A program made the position numbers and the translations under genes. Shown here piece after piece: positions 26,120 to 33,838 of a stretch of 34,035 nucleotides of DNA. Every line of letters begins with the position of its first letter. Positions within the stretch are counted from its first letter, which is position 1. The DNA comes from Streptomyces reniochalinae. Lineage in GTDB: Bacteria > Actinomycetota > Actinomycetes > Streptomycetales > Streptomycetaceae. Where the stretch lies: positions 1 to 34,035 of the forward strand of contig NZ_QOIM01000058.1 in NCBI RefSeq assembly GCF_003323735.1, written 5' to 3'. The notes beneath the pieces were generated by a model, which saw only the letters and a program-made list of their open reading frames with translations, did no database searches and was not told the DNA's origin.

Positions 26120-28423
26120 GTGGATGTGACGCTCTCGCAGGCTCGTGAGCAGTGGAGCGAGGTGATCGAACGCCTCGGCCACGGTGAGGAGACCGTGCTG
26201 GTCAACACCAAGTCCCGGCAGGCCGCCGTGCTGCGCCGCCTGGAAGGACCGCAGCCGCCTGGGCCGGTGTGGCCGAGCACCAGGGCGCGTCAGGAACTGG
26301 GCGCCCTGGTGGCCGCGGCGCAAGAGGCCACCCAAGTCCTCACCGCGGGAGGCCGGCCCGCCGCGACCGTCACCCGGCACGCCACCCCCCAGGCCGAGCC
26401 ACCGCGGCCTGACACCGCCACGGGTGTCACCGGCCTCGCAGACGTCCTCGACGGCCTCCTCCACAACACCCCGCCCACCGGGCTTTCCACCGGCGTCACA
26501 GCGCTGGACCGGGCCAGCGGCGGACTGCCGCGGGGCAGTCTCACGCTGGTGGTGGCACCGCCGAACGCGGGCGGCAGCCTCCTGCCCCTCCAAGCGGCAC
26601 GCGCCGCCGCGTTCGATACCGAGCAGCCGACCCCGGTGCTCTACGCCCTCTCCGGGGTGCCGTTGCAGGTGGCGGCCCGACGTCTGATCGCGGCCGAAGC
26701 CCCCGTGCCCTACGCCCAGTTCGCCGCCGGCACCCTCACTCCGGGCCAGCGACAGGCCGTGACCGATGCCGACGGCCGACTGCGGACGGCGCCGCTGGCC
26801 TTCACCCGGCCGGAGCCGACCGCGCAGGCCATCGCGGAGGAGGCCTCCCGCATCGAGGGGCTGGGCCTGGTCGTGGTCGACCGGCTCCAGCACGCCCGCA
26901 CCGAAGCCACCCCGCTCTCGGGCCGGGCCCTTCCCTCCGCGATGAAGACCCTGACACGTCTGGCTGCCGAACGGCAGGCCGCTGTGGTGGTGCTACTGGA
27001 CACCGACGACCCGCAACTGGTCACCCAGCTGGAGCCGGACCGCACCTTCCATCTGACCCGCCCCCACGACACCGGCACCGCCCGCATCACCGTCACCGCG
27101 CAAGACCTGGGCACCCTCGCGACCGTCGAAGTCCCCCTGGACATGGCTCACCTGCGTCTGCTCGACCAGCCCGCCTCCCCGACCACCGCTTGTGCCACAG
27201 CCCCTGTCACACCGCAGCCCGCCACACCGCCCCCCGGCACAACCCCCACCCCTCCCCAGGCCCGCGGCGCCACACCCGCTGCCACCGGCCCGAGGCGGGC
27301 TCCTCGGCCGGCAACGCCCGCCGGCTCCGCACGCCCCAAGGGTGGCTCCAGCACAGACTCGGCCGCGGTACACAAAGACGGAGGGAAGATCGGCGAGCTG
27401 GTCGAGCGCATCGAGAGCACGGTCCACGCTGCCCTCGCGGACGCCGGCGGAGAGACCGAAGAGGCCGTCGCCGCGTTGAAGAAGACCGCCATCCCTGACG
27501 TCATGGCCCTGCTGGAGCAAAGCCGGGCCGGGGGACGGTACGACTTCCGCAACTACCCCGACCTGCCCGACATCCTCCACAAACGCGGCCGACAGGACGC
27601 CGACGACATCTGGGAAGCCCGCCCCCGCTGGACCGCACCACCCCAGGTCCTCGACCCGCTCGCCGACCAGGCGGCCACGGTCACCGCCCTGGACATCAAC
27701 GGCGCCTACCTCAGCGCACTCAAAACCCACCTACCCATCGGCCAGCTCGAACACCACCTCGGCCCCGACAACGGCGGACCCCCCCACGACACCAAACGCT
27801 CCGGCATCCACCTGATCACCCCACCCGCCTGGAACCACCCCCACCTGCCCAACCCACTCGGCGACCGCGAAGAACCCGGACAAATCTGGATCACCGAATC
27901 CACCCTCCGCCTCCTCCTGCGCCTGGCCAGCCCGAAGGCAAGCCTGTGCGAGCGGCCCCTGATCCACGAATCATGGACCTCCGGCTCCACCGAGCAACTC
28001 CTCGAAACCCTGCGCCGCGCCCTGGTACAGGTCCGCACCCGCGCCCTGGCCGCGCACTCGGCCGAAGGCGAGGCGGGGTATGAATACGTGAAGGCCATGT
28101 ACTCCAAGCTCGTCTCCACGATGGGGGAGTCCAACTACAACCGGGACCTCTACCGGACCGACTGGATGCACCTCATCCGCTCCCAGGCCTTCGCCAACCT
28201 GTGGCGCAAAGCCTGGGCCGCCCACCAAGCCGGCCTCACCGTCGTGCGCGTGATGGGCACCGACGAACTCCACCTCGCCGGCCACTGGCGAGGCGCGCGG
28301 ATGACGGGAAAGAACACGCTGCTGTTCCCCGAGGGACGTGAGGTCACCGAGGTCAAACCCAAGCACACCTACCGCCTGGAGAAGACAGCCGCAGGCAGCT
28401 ACCGCGAGCGGGAGGCCAACTGA
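26120..28423 (+). CDS. tap: Tap-like telomere-associated protein with Phd-like and DnaB-like N-terminal domains
   Basis: 767 residues from GTG 26120 (GGGGGAGG 5 bases upstream). In Streptomyces, Tap binds the 3' overhang of linear DNA ends and recruits terminal protein Tpg for end patching. Residues 1-43 (VDVTLSQAREQWSEVIERLG) look like a Phd/YefM antitoxin fold. Residues ~100-345 resemble the DnaB C-terminal RecA fold: GLSTGVTALDRASGGLPRGS, a P-loop position reading APPNAGGS (146-153) without the GK[ST] lysine, and Walker B LVVVDRLQ. A Pro/Ala/Thr linker spans 350-415. The Tap-like part (~470-767) has polymerase-like motifs: A DINGAYLSA (D525), B KAMYSKLVSTMG (K658), C VMGTDEL (D715), plus the marker TPPAWNHPHLPNPLGDREEP. 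The stop overlaps the Tpg-like start as TGATG (28421-28425). Family assignment by motifs and context; the head domains differ from the HTH head I know for Tap. Confidence 0.65.
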   Translation: MDVTLSQAREQWSEVIERLGHGEETVLVNTKSRQAAVLRRLEGPQPPGPVWPSTRARQELGALVAAAQEATQVLTAGGRPAATVTRHATPQAEPPRPDTATGVTGLADVLDGLLHNTPPTGLSTGVTALDRASGGLPRGSLTLVVAPPNAGGSLLPLQAARAAAFDTEQPTPVLYALSGVPLQVAARRLIAAEAPVPYAQFAAGTLTPGQRQAVTDADGRLRTAPLAFTRPEPTAQAIAEEASRIEGLGLVVVDRLQHARTEATPLSGRALPSAMKTLTRLAAERQAAVVVLLDTDDPQLVTQLEPDRTFHLTRPHDTGTARITVTAQDLGTLATVEVPLDMAHLRLLDQPASPTTACATAPVTPQPATPPPGTTPTPPQARGATPAATGPRRAPRPATPAGSARPKGGSSTDSAAVHKDGGKIGELVERIESTVHAALADAGGETEEAVAALKKTAIPDVMALLEQSRAGGRYDFRNYPDLPDILHKRGRQDADDIWEARPRWTAPPQVLDPLADQAATVTALDINGAYLSALKTHLPIGQLEHHLGPDNGGPPHDTKRSGIHLITPPAWNHPHLPNPLGDREEPGQIWITESTLRLLLRLASPKASLCERPLIHESWTSGSTEQLLETLRRALVQVRTRALAAHSAEGEAGYEYVKAMYSKLVSTMGESNYNRDLYRTDWMHLIRSQAFANLWRKAWAAHQAGLTVVRVMGTDELHLAGHWRGARMTGKNTLLFPEGREVTEVKPKHTYRLEKTAAGSYREREAN

Positions 28424-29013
28424 TGCCCGACCGCAACCTCAACTTCGGCCTCTACGGCGCCCACGGCACCAAGAGCGCCCAACTCGCCGGCGAGATCCTC
28501 GACCGCCTCGCGATAGAGGGCGGCATCCGCTCCCCGGCCACCACCCGCCGCGGACTGAACGCCCGCCTGAACTACCTCACCAACTCACCCGCCGGCTACC
28601 AGGCCATGCGCCAAGCAGGCATCACCGTCACACGGGGAACACTGCGCCGCTGGCTCCAGCACAAACAGACCCCCTCCCGCGCCAACCTCGCCCGCATCGA
28701 CGCCGCCTACCACTCCTACCGACGCCGCAACGTCGCCCGCCACCTGCTGGCGCGCCTCAACGCCCGCGGCGGAACTCGTGTGGAGATCCAGCCCCTGGAC
28801 CAGTCCGGTGTCGCGGAGCCGCGCAAGCGGGTCATCGCCACCGACACCGCCAGCTTCCGCCGGCTGCGGATCCGCTCCTGGGACCGGATCGTCGAGGCCT
28901 GGGCCGCCAGTGATGACGACGCCCTCGCCGACGCGTGGGACGACGAGCTCACCGACCTGGGCTCCCAGTGGGGTCAGTACGAGTACGCCACCTCCGTCGG
29001 CTTCTCCGCCTGA
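28423..29013 (+). CDS. tpg: Tpg-like telomere terminal protein (divergent)
   Basis: 196 residues, start ATG 28423 overlapping the upstream stop. Tpg is covalently joined to the 5' end of Streptomyces linear DNA and primes end patching. Evidence is layout and context: partner of the Tap-like gene, right size (Tpg ~185), a helix-turn-helix at about 60-92 (GITVTRGTLRRWLQHKQTPS then RANLARIDAAY), a basic helix YRRRNVARHLLARLNARGG, then a strand region RVEIQPL, as in Tpg where HTH, basic helix and an IxI-type strand follow each other. The acidic C-terminus (ASDDDALADAWDDELTDLGS) and QWGQYEY end differ from classical Tpg. The residue that would carry the nucleotide is not obvious; T118 and several serines are candidates. 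Alternative: a DNA-binding regulator of unknown role. Confidence 0.6.
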   Translation: MPDRNLNFGLYGAHGTKSAQLAGEILDRLAIEGGIRSPATTRRGLNARLNYLTNSPAGYQAMRQAGITVTRGTLRRWLQHKQTPSRANLARIDAAYHSYRRRNVARHLLARLNARGGTRVEIQPLDQSGVAEPRKRVIATDTASFRRLRIRSWDRIVEAWAASDDDALADAWDDELTDLGSQWGQYEYATSVGFSA

Positions 29014-29047
29014 GCCACGGACCCTTCGCGAAGGAGAGGACGAGCAC

Positions 29048-31636
29048 GTGGAGAAGACCGGCACGAACGAGCCGGTGGAGCTGCGGCGCCGGCAGAAGGA
29101 GGCCGTCGACGCGGCCGTCTTCGCTCTGGAGACCCCGCCCGGCGGCATCCCCGCAACCGGTCTGCGCACGCAGGTGATCGCGGCCCCGGGGTCGGGCAAG
29201 ACACTGGTTGCCTACGAGATGGCCCGCCGGCTGGAGCCCCGCGGCCGCGTCCTGGTCCTCGTCCCCACCCTCAACCTGCTCACGCAGACGGTCGCCAAGT
29301 GGCGCGAGTACGGCATGCGCGGCCCCGCAGTGGCGGTCTGCTCACTGGACCGCGACCCGAAGATGCGCGCCTACCTCGCCGACGAGCTCGACGTGCGCTG
29401 CACCACCAACCCGATCCGCCTCGCGATGTGGGCCGGGGACGGTCCGGCGACGGTGTTCGCCACCTACGACTCTCTGGTCGCCCGCCCATCCGGCGACGAG
29501 GCCACCGAGGACGAGGGAGAGGAAGCGGCCGAGGAGCGGGCGGTCGCCGGGGTGCTGGAACGTGCCCTGGCCGGCGCGTTCGGCCAGCGGCTCGACGGGT
29601 TCGGTCTGGCGATCGTGGATGAGGCCCACCGTACCGCAGGCCTCGCCACGAAACCGTGGGCGATCATCCACGACAACCAGCGCATCCCCGCCGACCGGCG
29701 CCTGTACATGACCGCCACACCCCGCATCTGGACAGCCGACGCCGACAGCGGGGGCGTCGAGGCGCTCGTCGCCTCCATGGACGACGAGACCGTGTTCGGC
29801 AAGCCCTGCTTCACCTTCCCCCTCGGCCAGGCCATCGAGGAGGGCGTCCTCGCCAGCTTCGAGATCGACGTCCTGGAGATCCGCGACCCTGCACCCCCCG
29901 CCGACGAGGCCTCCCTCGAGGAGCGCCGCGGTGCGCGGCTGGGGGCGATCCGCGCCGCCACCCTCGCCCACATGGAAACCGCCGGCATCGTGAGCCTGCT
30001 GTCCTTCCACTCCCGCACCCAGGAGGCCCTCTCCTTCGCCCGCGGCCTGCCGGACGCGGCCGACGAACTCCGCGCCACGGGCCGCTTCCCGGGGGAGGTG
30101 TGGGGGGAGTGGCTGTGCGGCCTCCACCCGGCCGCCCACCAGCGCGCCGTCCTCGGCCAGATCGCCAACGGGGTGGACGCCGAGGGCCACAAGACCGAGT
30201 TCCGCATCCTGTGCACCTGCCGCCTGCTGGGCGAGGGCACGGACATCACGGGCCGGTGCGGCCTGGACGGCGTCCTGTTCGCCGACATCCGCAGCAGCCC
30301 CGTCGACATCGTCCAAGCCGTCGGCCGCGCCCTGCGCCAGAAGCCGCACGAGGGCAAGGTGGCCCGCCTGGTCGTGCCCGTCCTCCTCGGCCCCGAGGAG
30401 GAAGGACGGGACATGGCGGCAACGGCCGCGTTCGAGCCGTTGGTGACCGTCCTGCGGGCGCTGCGCTCCTTCGATCCACGCGAGGTCGAGCAGCTGGCGC
30501 TGCGTCCGGCCGGCCGCAGCAGCGGCACACCAGAGGATGTTCTGGCCGCCGACCCGGCCGGAGACCCGCGAGAGACCGACACCCCCACCGAGGGCGAGCC
30601 GGCCGACGAGGACCACGCCCAGGAGGAGCCCAACGGCGGTGAAGGGGCCGAGCTGGCCCTGCTGCACTTCTCCCGCCGCCCCCGCGAAGCCGACGAGATC
30701 GCCCGGCTGGTGCGCACCCGCGTCCTGCGTCCGGAGTCGACGGCCTGGCTCACGGGCCTGGAGGCCGTCCGCGCCTTCGCGACCGCCCACGGGCACGCAG
30801 GCGTGCCCTACACCGCCACCGTCGACCTCGGCGACCACGCGATCGCCTACCCGGTCGGCCAGTGGGCGGCCGAGCAGCGCCGCGCCTGGCGGGCCGGCGA
30901 CCTGGCCGACTGGCGCACCGAGCTCCTGGCCGAGGCCGGCTTCGTCTTCGACCCCCGCGACCAGAGCTTCACCGAGTTCCTCGACCTGTGCGCCCTCTAC
31001 TACGCCGAACACCACACCCTCGCCGCACCCCGTGACGCGGTGCTCGCGGGTGTGGCGATCGGGGAGCGGCTGCACCAAGCCCGCAAACCCGGTGGCCTCG
31101 GCAAGAAGAGCGCCCGCGCAGAGGCGCGGCGTGAGTGGCTGGAAGCTATCGATCCGGACTGGGACCCCACCTGGTCGCCCACGTGGCAGCGCCACTGCGC
31201 CAAGGCCCGTTGGCTCATCTCCCAGGGCGCCACCCTCGCCGAGCTCCAGCCCGGCGTCAGTCTCGGCGGAGACGACATCGGCGCCTGGCTGGCTGAGCAG
31301 CCCGCCATCTGGCACACCCTCGAAGAGGGCCAGCAGCAGCGCCTCGTCGAGCTGGGCGTCCAGCCTGCCCCGGCAGCGGCGCTTCCCGCTGCTCCGGCCG
31401 TGCCCGCCGGGGCGACCCGGTGGGAAACCAACCTGGCCGCCGCCCGCCAGTTCAAGGCACGCGAAGGTCACCTACGCGTCCCACGCGGTCACACCGAAAC
31501 CGTCACCGACGTCGACGGAGGCGAGCACCGCATCCGCTTGGGCGTCTTTCGCAGCAACACCCGCAGCCACCACAAGAGGCAAAAACTCACGCCCGCCCAG
31601 ACTCGCGAAGCGCACGACGTCGGCCTACTCACCTGA
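29048..31636 (+). CDS. TtrA-like subtelomeric DEAH-box helicase with helicase-associated repeats
   Basis: 862 residues from GTG 29048, with GGAGAGG 10 bases upstream and 34 bases after the Tpg-like stop; in-frame earlier starts run through tpg and are rejected. Superfamily 2 helicase: Walker A AAPGSGKT (45-52), DEAH (191-194), MTATP (221-225), motif V LLGEGTDI (393-400), motif VI QAVGRALR (423-430). An acidic linker (about 500-540) precedes C-terminal tryptophan-rich helicase-associated repeats (VGQWAAEQRRAWRAGDLADW, YPVGQW, and a last RWETNLAAARQFKAREGHLR then LGVFRSNTRSHHKRQKL), where L-G-x-W/F-x-x-x-R-x3 marks HA domains. Such helicases (TtrA of Streptomyces) sit next to telomeres of chromosomes and linear plasmids and affect conjugal transfer. 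The position here, ~2.4 kb from the end, fits. Intact. Confidence 0.8.
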   Translation: MEKTGTNEPVELRRRQKEAVDAAVFALETPPGGIPATGLRTQVIAAPGSGKTLVAYEMARRLEPRGRVLVLVPTLNLLTQTVAKWREYGMRGPAVAVCSLDRDPKMRAYLADELDVRCTTNPIRLAMWAGDGPATVFATYDSLVARPSGDEATEDEGEEAAEERAVAGVLERALAGAFGQRLDGFGLAIVDEAHRTAGLATKPWAIIHDNQRIPADRRLYMTATPRIWTADADSGGVEALVASMDDETVFGKPCFTFPLGQAIEEGVLASFEIDVLEIRDPAPPADEASLEERRGARLGAIRAATLAHMETAGIVSLLSFHSRTQEALSFARGLPDAADELRATGRFPGEVWGEWLCGLHPAAHQRAVLGQIANGVDAEGHKTEFRILCTCRLLGEGTDITGRCGLDGVLFADIRSSPVDIVQAVGRALRQKPHEGKVARLVVPVLLGPEEEGRDMAATAAFEPLVTVLRALRSFDPREVEQLALRPAGRSSGTPEDVLAADPAGDPRETDTPTEGEPADEDHAQEEPNGGEGAELALLHFSRRPREADEIARLVRTRVLRPESTAWLTGLEAVRAFATAHGHAGVPYTATVDLGDHAIAYPVGQWAAEQRRAWRAGDLADWRTELLAEAGFVFDPRDQSFTEFLDLCALYYAEHHTLAAPRDAVLAGVAIGERLHQARKPGGLGKKSARAEARREWLEAIDPDWDPTWSPTWQRHCAKARWLISQGATLAELQPGVSLGGDDIGAWLAEQPAIWHTLEEGQQQRLVELGVQPAPAAALPAAPAVPAGATRWETNLAAARQFKAREGHLRVPRGHTETVTDVDGGEHRIRLGVFRSNTRSHHKRQKLTPAQTREAHDVGLLT

Positions 31637-31647
31637 CCACCAATGCC

Positions 31648-31685
31648 AAAGGGCCCCGCTGCCTCGGAATGAGGCTGCGGCCTTT
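31648..31685. terminator. Hairpin terminator after the helicase gene
   Basis: AAAGG..GC.GCCTC pairs with GAGGC..GCGGCCTTT around a 5-base GGAAT loop; a long, slightly bulged stem starts 12 bases after the helicase stop. With A-rich and T-rich flanks it could work in both directions and also end the converging minus-strand gene at 31684. Confidence 0.55.
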
Positions 31686-32214
31686 ATACGTCCAGACGGG
31701 CCTTCAAGGGTTGCCACAAGCCCCGGCCAGACCCCAGGGCGTGTGAGCGCTCTGTCACCGTCCTACGACGCCCCGACTCGCGCCCGGATCCAGTCGCGCA
31801 GCGGCTGGGCGCGGGCTTGGCGGGCGGTAGCTGCCGGGGGACGAACAGTGCCTCCAACTCCGGCTTGCCCCCCGATGCCAGGTACTCGGCGTTCGTGGGT
31901 GAGACCGTCACGATGGCAAGGTCAGCCACCTCCAGCCGGCGCTGCTGCCGCTCACGGCAGGACTCCGGCGGCCAGCCGAACCCGTGCACCGCGCGAGGCC
32001 GCCGCCGGGGATGAGTGGACGCGATAAGGACTACGGCAAGGGCGAGGTCATCAAGAGACGTCCCGGAACTTTCGCACGAAAGAGCGCAAGTTGAGATGTA
32101 TCTGTGCTCGAGAACCGAGGAACCGGTCGGCGCGCTGCAGGAGATGACCGGTCTTCTTCTCCGCGACCACAAAATCCGCGTAGCCCGCAGCGCACGCGAG
32201 GAAAAGCACGTCAT
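31684..32214 (-). pseudogene. Unrecognised protein, coding-like C-terminal part
   Basis: The convincing part is DDLALAVVLIASTHPRRRPR then AVHGFGWPPESCRERQQRRL, EVADLAIVTVSPTNAEYLAS and GGKPELEALFVPRQLPP (about 32050-31810). It lacks a start: the frame's only ATG (32214) lies well inside the overlapping PIN-like gene, and the first 55 residues look random. The tail after PRQLPP may also change frame, since the next frame gives QARAQPLRDWIRARVGAS and a stop. Best read as the 3' remnant of a gene cut where the lower-GC PIN-like gene now ends. Family unknown. Confidence 0.35.
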
Positions 32215-33001
32215 TTAGGTCATGGTTCACCCAGGAGTCCGAAGGACTGCGAAGACGGACTTGGATTATCTCCATTACTCGGCCGAGAAAAGGCAGCCCA
32301 GAGAAGAAATTGACTACGTTTTCCGGACCGATATGTTGGAGCGCCTGCGCAGGGCTCAATTCTGCGTGTAAACATGCCTGAGCGATGTCCAACGTCAGAT
32401 CTTCGAGCATGTGCTGAACGGTCACCAAGCGCATATCGCGCTCGGCTGGGTTCTCATGAATAAACTGCGCCAGTCTGCCGAGACCGTTCGCCCACGCCGA
32501 AATGAGGGCGTCCGTGCGCTCTAAATCCCGCTCTGACAGAGTCTCCTCCAGCATCACGGCCCGCCACGCACTTCGCCAGCTCAATGCGAGTGCCATCTGC
32601 TGGGGTTCGGACAGTTCGTGCTCGTCCAGCCTGGGCGCATAGGTGTGGAAAGGAGAATACGGAGCGGCGGTAAAGACATCCCCGGCAGTCAGTATCTGTT
32701 TGCTCTCAAAGCTCCTGATGAGCTCGAGCCGACGTACGACAATCGGATTGAGCATGTGCCAACCACCGTAGGCACTCAGCATGGCCTCACCAAGCTGACG
32801 ACGCCGCTCCTTGGTACCCCCGTGAACGGTCTCGACCAGGTGTGCACTCGACAACGGGAGCCGCGCCTGCCCCGCACCAACCAACTCCCACATCGCGTCG
32901 GCGGCTTCGAGCTCCTCAGCCACGTCGACTTTGCCCCGCGAATAACGAGCCCGGGCCATGGTCACCCAGTGGTTCTGATCCAGGTAAACGACTGCGCTCA
33001 C
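32051..33001 (-). CDS. PIN-like domain protein, lower GC (putative nuclease)
   Basis: 316 residues from GTG 32999-33001 (GGAGA 6 bases upstream), preferred over TTG 33052 because the family's first strand starts at once: VSAVVYLDQNHWVTMARARY. Acidic residues suit a PIN-type active site: D8 (YLDQNHW), E57 (SSAHLVETVHGG), D264 and D276 in HDLNDVLFLACAAGYADFVV followed by E281. PIN domains are metal-dependent ribonucleases, often toxins, but this larger type also occurs in stand-alone defence or stress genes. Base composition is visibly less GC-rich than neighbours (long runs such as AGAAGAAATTGACTAC), with more A/T third positions, which points to recent transfer. No antitoxin-like gene overlaps it. 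Confidence 0.6.
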   Translation of the reverse strand: MSAVVYLDQNHWVTMARARYSRGKVDVAEELEAADAMWELVGAGQARLPLSSAHLVETVHGGTKERRRQLGEAMLSAYGGWHMLNPIVVRRLELIRSFESKQILTAGDVFTAAPYSPFHTYAPRLDEHELSEPQQMALALSWRSAWRAVMLEETLSERDLERTDALISAWANGLGRLAQFIHENPAERDMRLVTVQHMLEDLTLDIAQACLHAELSPAQALQHIGPENVVNFFSGLPFLGRVMEIIQVRLRSPSDSWVNHDLNDVLFLACAAGYADFVVAEKKTGHLLQRADRFLGSRAQIHLNLRSFVRKFRDVS

Positions 33002-33185
33002 GATGCGTCTCCGATCCGCGTCCAGCTCATCAATCGCCGGGGTACCAGGCAAGACTCAACAGGTTCGGCGAAGGTTGTAGCTGGCGGCGAGTGTCTGGCG
33101 GTCGTGCACGTCGACTACACCGACCGCGGCACCACACCCGGCGGCACCCGCCGCACCCCCTCGGCCGTCACGGTCACCGCCCTGG

Positions 33186-33536
33186 ATGGGGCCAGGCGTT
33201 CACTCGCGGCCGTGTGTGCGCCTGGTCGGCGCCCGCGCCCCGTGGCCGTCCCCGAGGGCGCCGAGGTCCCCTCACAGCGGCGTACAGCGCCTCTGCGCGG
33301 TGCTGGAGGGGCGAGCCGTGATCGTGTGGGGCGGCACAGGCTCCTCGCCCCTGGCCGACGGTCTGCGAAGCCAGGGCGCCGCGGACCCGTTCACCGCCGC
33401 CGGCCGTGTGTGGGCGCTGCGGGAAGACGCGATGTGGTGGCGCGGCGCCCTCACCCCCGAAGGCCGGTTCACCGAACCCGTGCCGCCGGGCCGCGCCGAC
33501 CGGCTGCTCTACCTCCTGCGGGAAATGGCAGCCTAG
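33186..33536 (+). CDS. Small subtelomeric hypothetical, probably the tail of a frame-broken gene
   Basis: 116 residues. The second half looks real: LCAVLEGRAVIVWGGTGSSP then GAADPFTAAGRVWALREDAM and WWRGALTPEGRFTEPVPPGR to YLLREMAA. The first ~35 residues are arginine/proline rich and noise-like. Upstream, another frame (VVAGGECLAVVHVDYTDRGT, about 33075-33240) has coding-like composition. They may be one gene with a frame change near 33280. Family not recognised. It is the last gene before the telomere. Confidence 0.4.
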   Translation: MGPGVHSRPCVRLVGARAPWPSPRAPRSPHSGVQRLCAVLEGRAVIVWGGTGSSPLADGLRSQGAADPFTAAGRVWALREDAMWWRGALTPEGRFTEPVPPGRADRLLYLLREMAA

Positions 33537-33835
33537 GAAATCACGGCAGTCCCCAACCGGGAAGCAGAAAACGAATCTGACACCCCGTACCTCAACAAGA
33601 ACCCGGGAAGGCGCCCCCCTCTTCTCGCCGTTCCCCGAATAGCACGGCCGGTACAAGTCCGGCCGTGCGGGGGAGAGCAGCGAGCACCCAATTGGCACCC
33701 CTTCGTGCATACCTGAGTACGACTCAGGGGACGCTCTCGGACAGTGCGGGGGAGTGACCCCGATCCCCAAAAACCACCCCCATGTGCATACTGGAAAAGC
33801 CGACCGGGCAGGCCCATCCCCATCCTGTAGCCCGC
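33537..33835. other. Non-coding subtelomeric stretch with palindromes
   Basis: No gene seen. Besides the hairpin at 33642-33668 it holds CCTGAGT-ACG-ACTCAGG (33712-33728, perfect 7-base arms) and two copies of TGCATAC about 79 bases apart (33706 and 33785). These may be binding sites for end-associated proteins. Confidence 0.45.
33642..33668. terminator. Strong hairpin after the last gene
   Basis: GCACGGCCGG and CCGGCCGTGC form a perfect 10-base stem with a 7-base TACAAGT loop, about 100 bases after the last stop codon. A factor-independent terminator without T-run is common in Streptomyces. Alternatively it is part of the subtelomeric palindrome set. Confidence 0.5.
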
Positions 33836-33838
33836 CTA

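Noticed and set aside
28778..29047. Helicase start inside the Tpg-like gene
   Set aside because: Would overlap the Tpg-like gene by over 200 bases; residues are low-complexity antisense-like. GTG 29048 has a ribosome site.
29342..31471. 709-residue minus-strand ORF under the helicase gene
   Set aside because: Antisense shadow of an intact helicase with all motifs on the plus strand.
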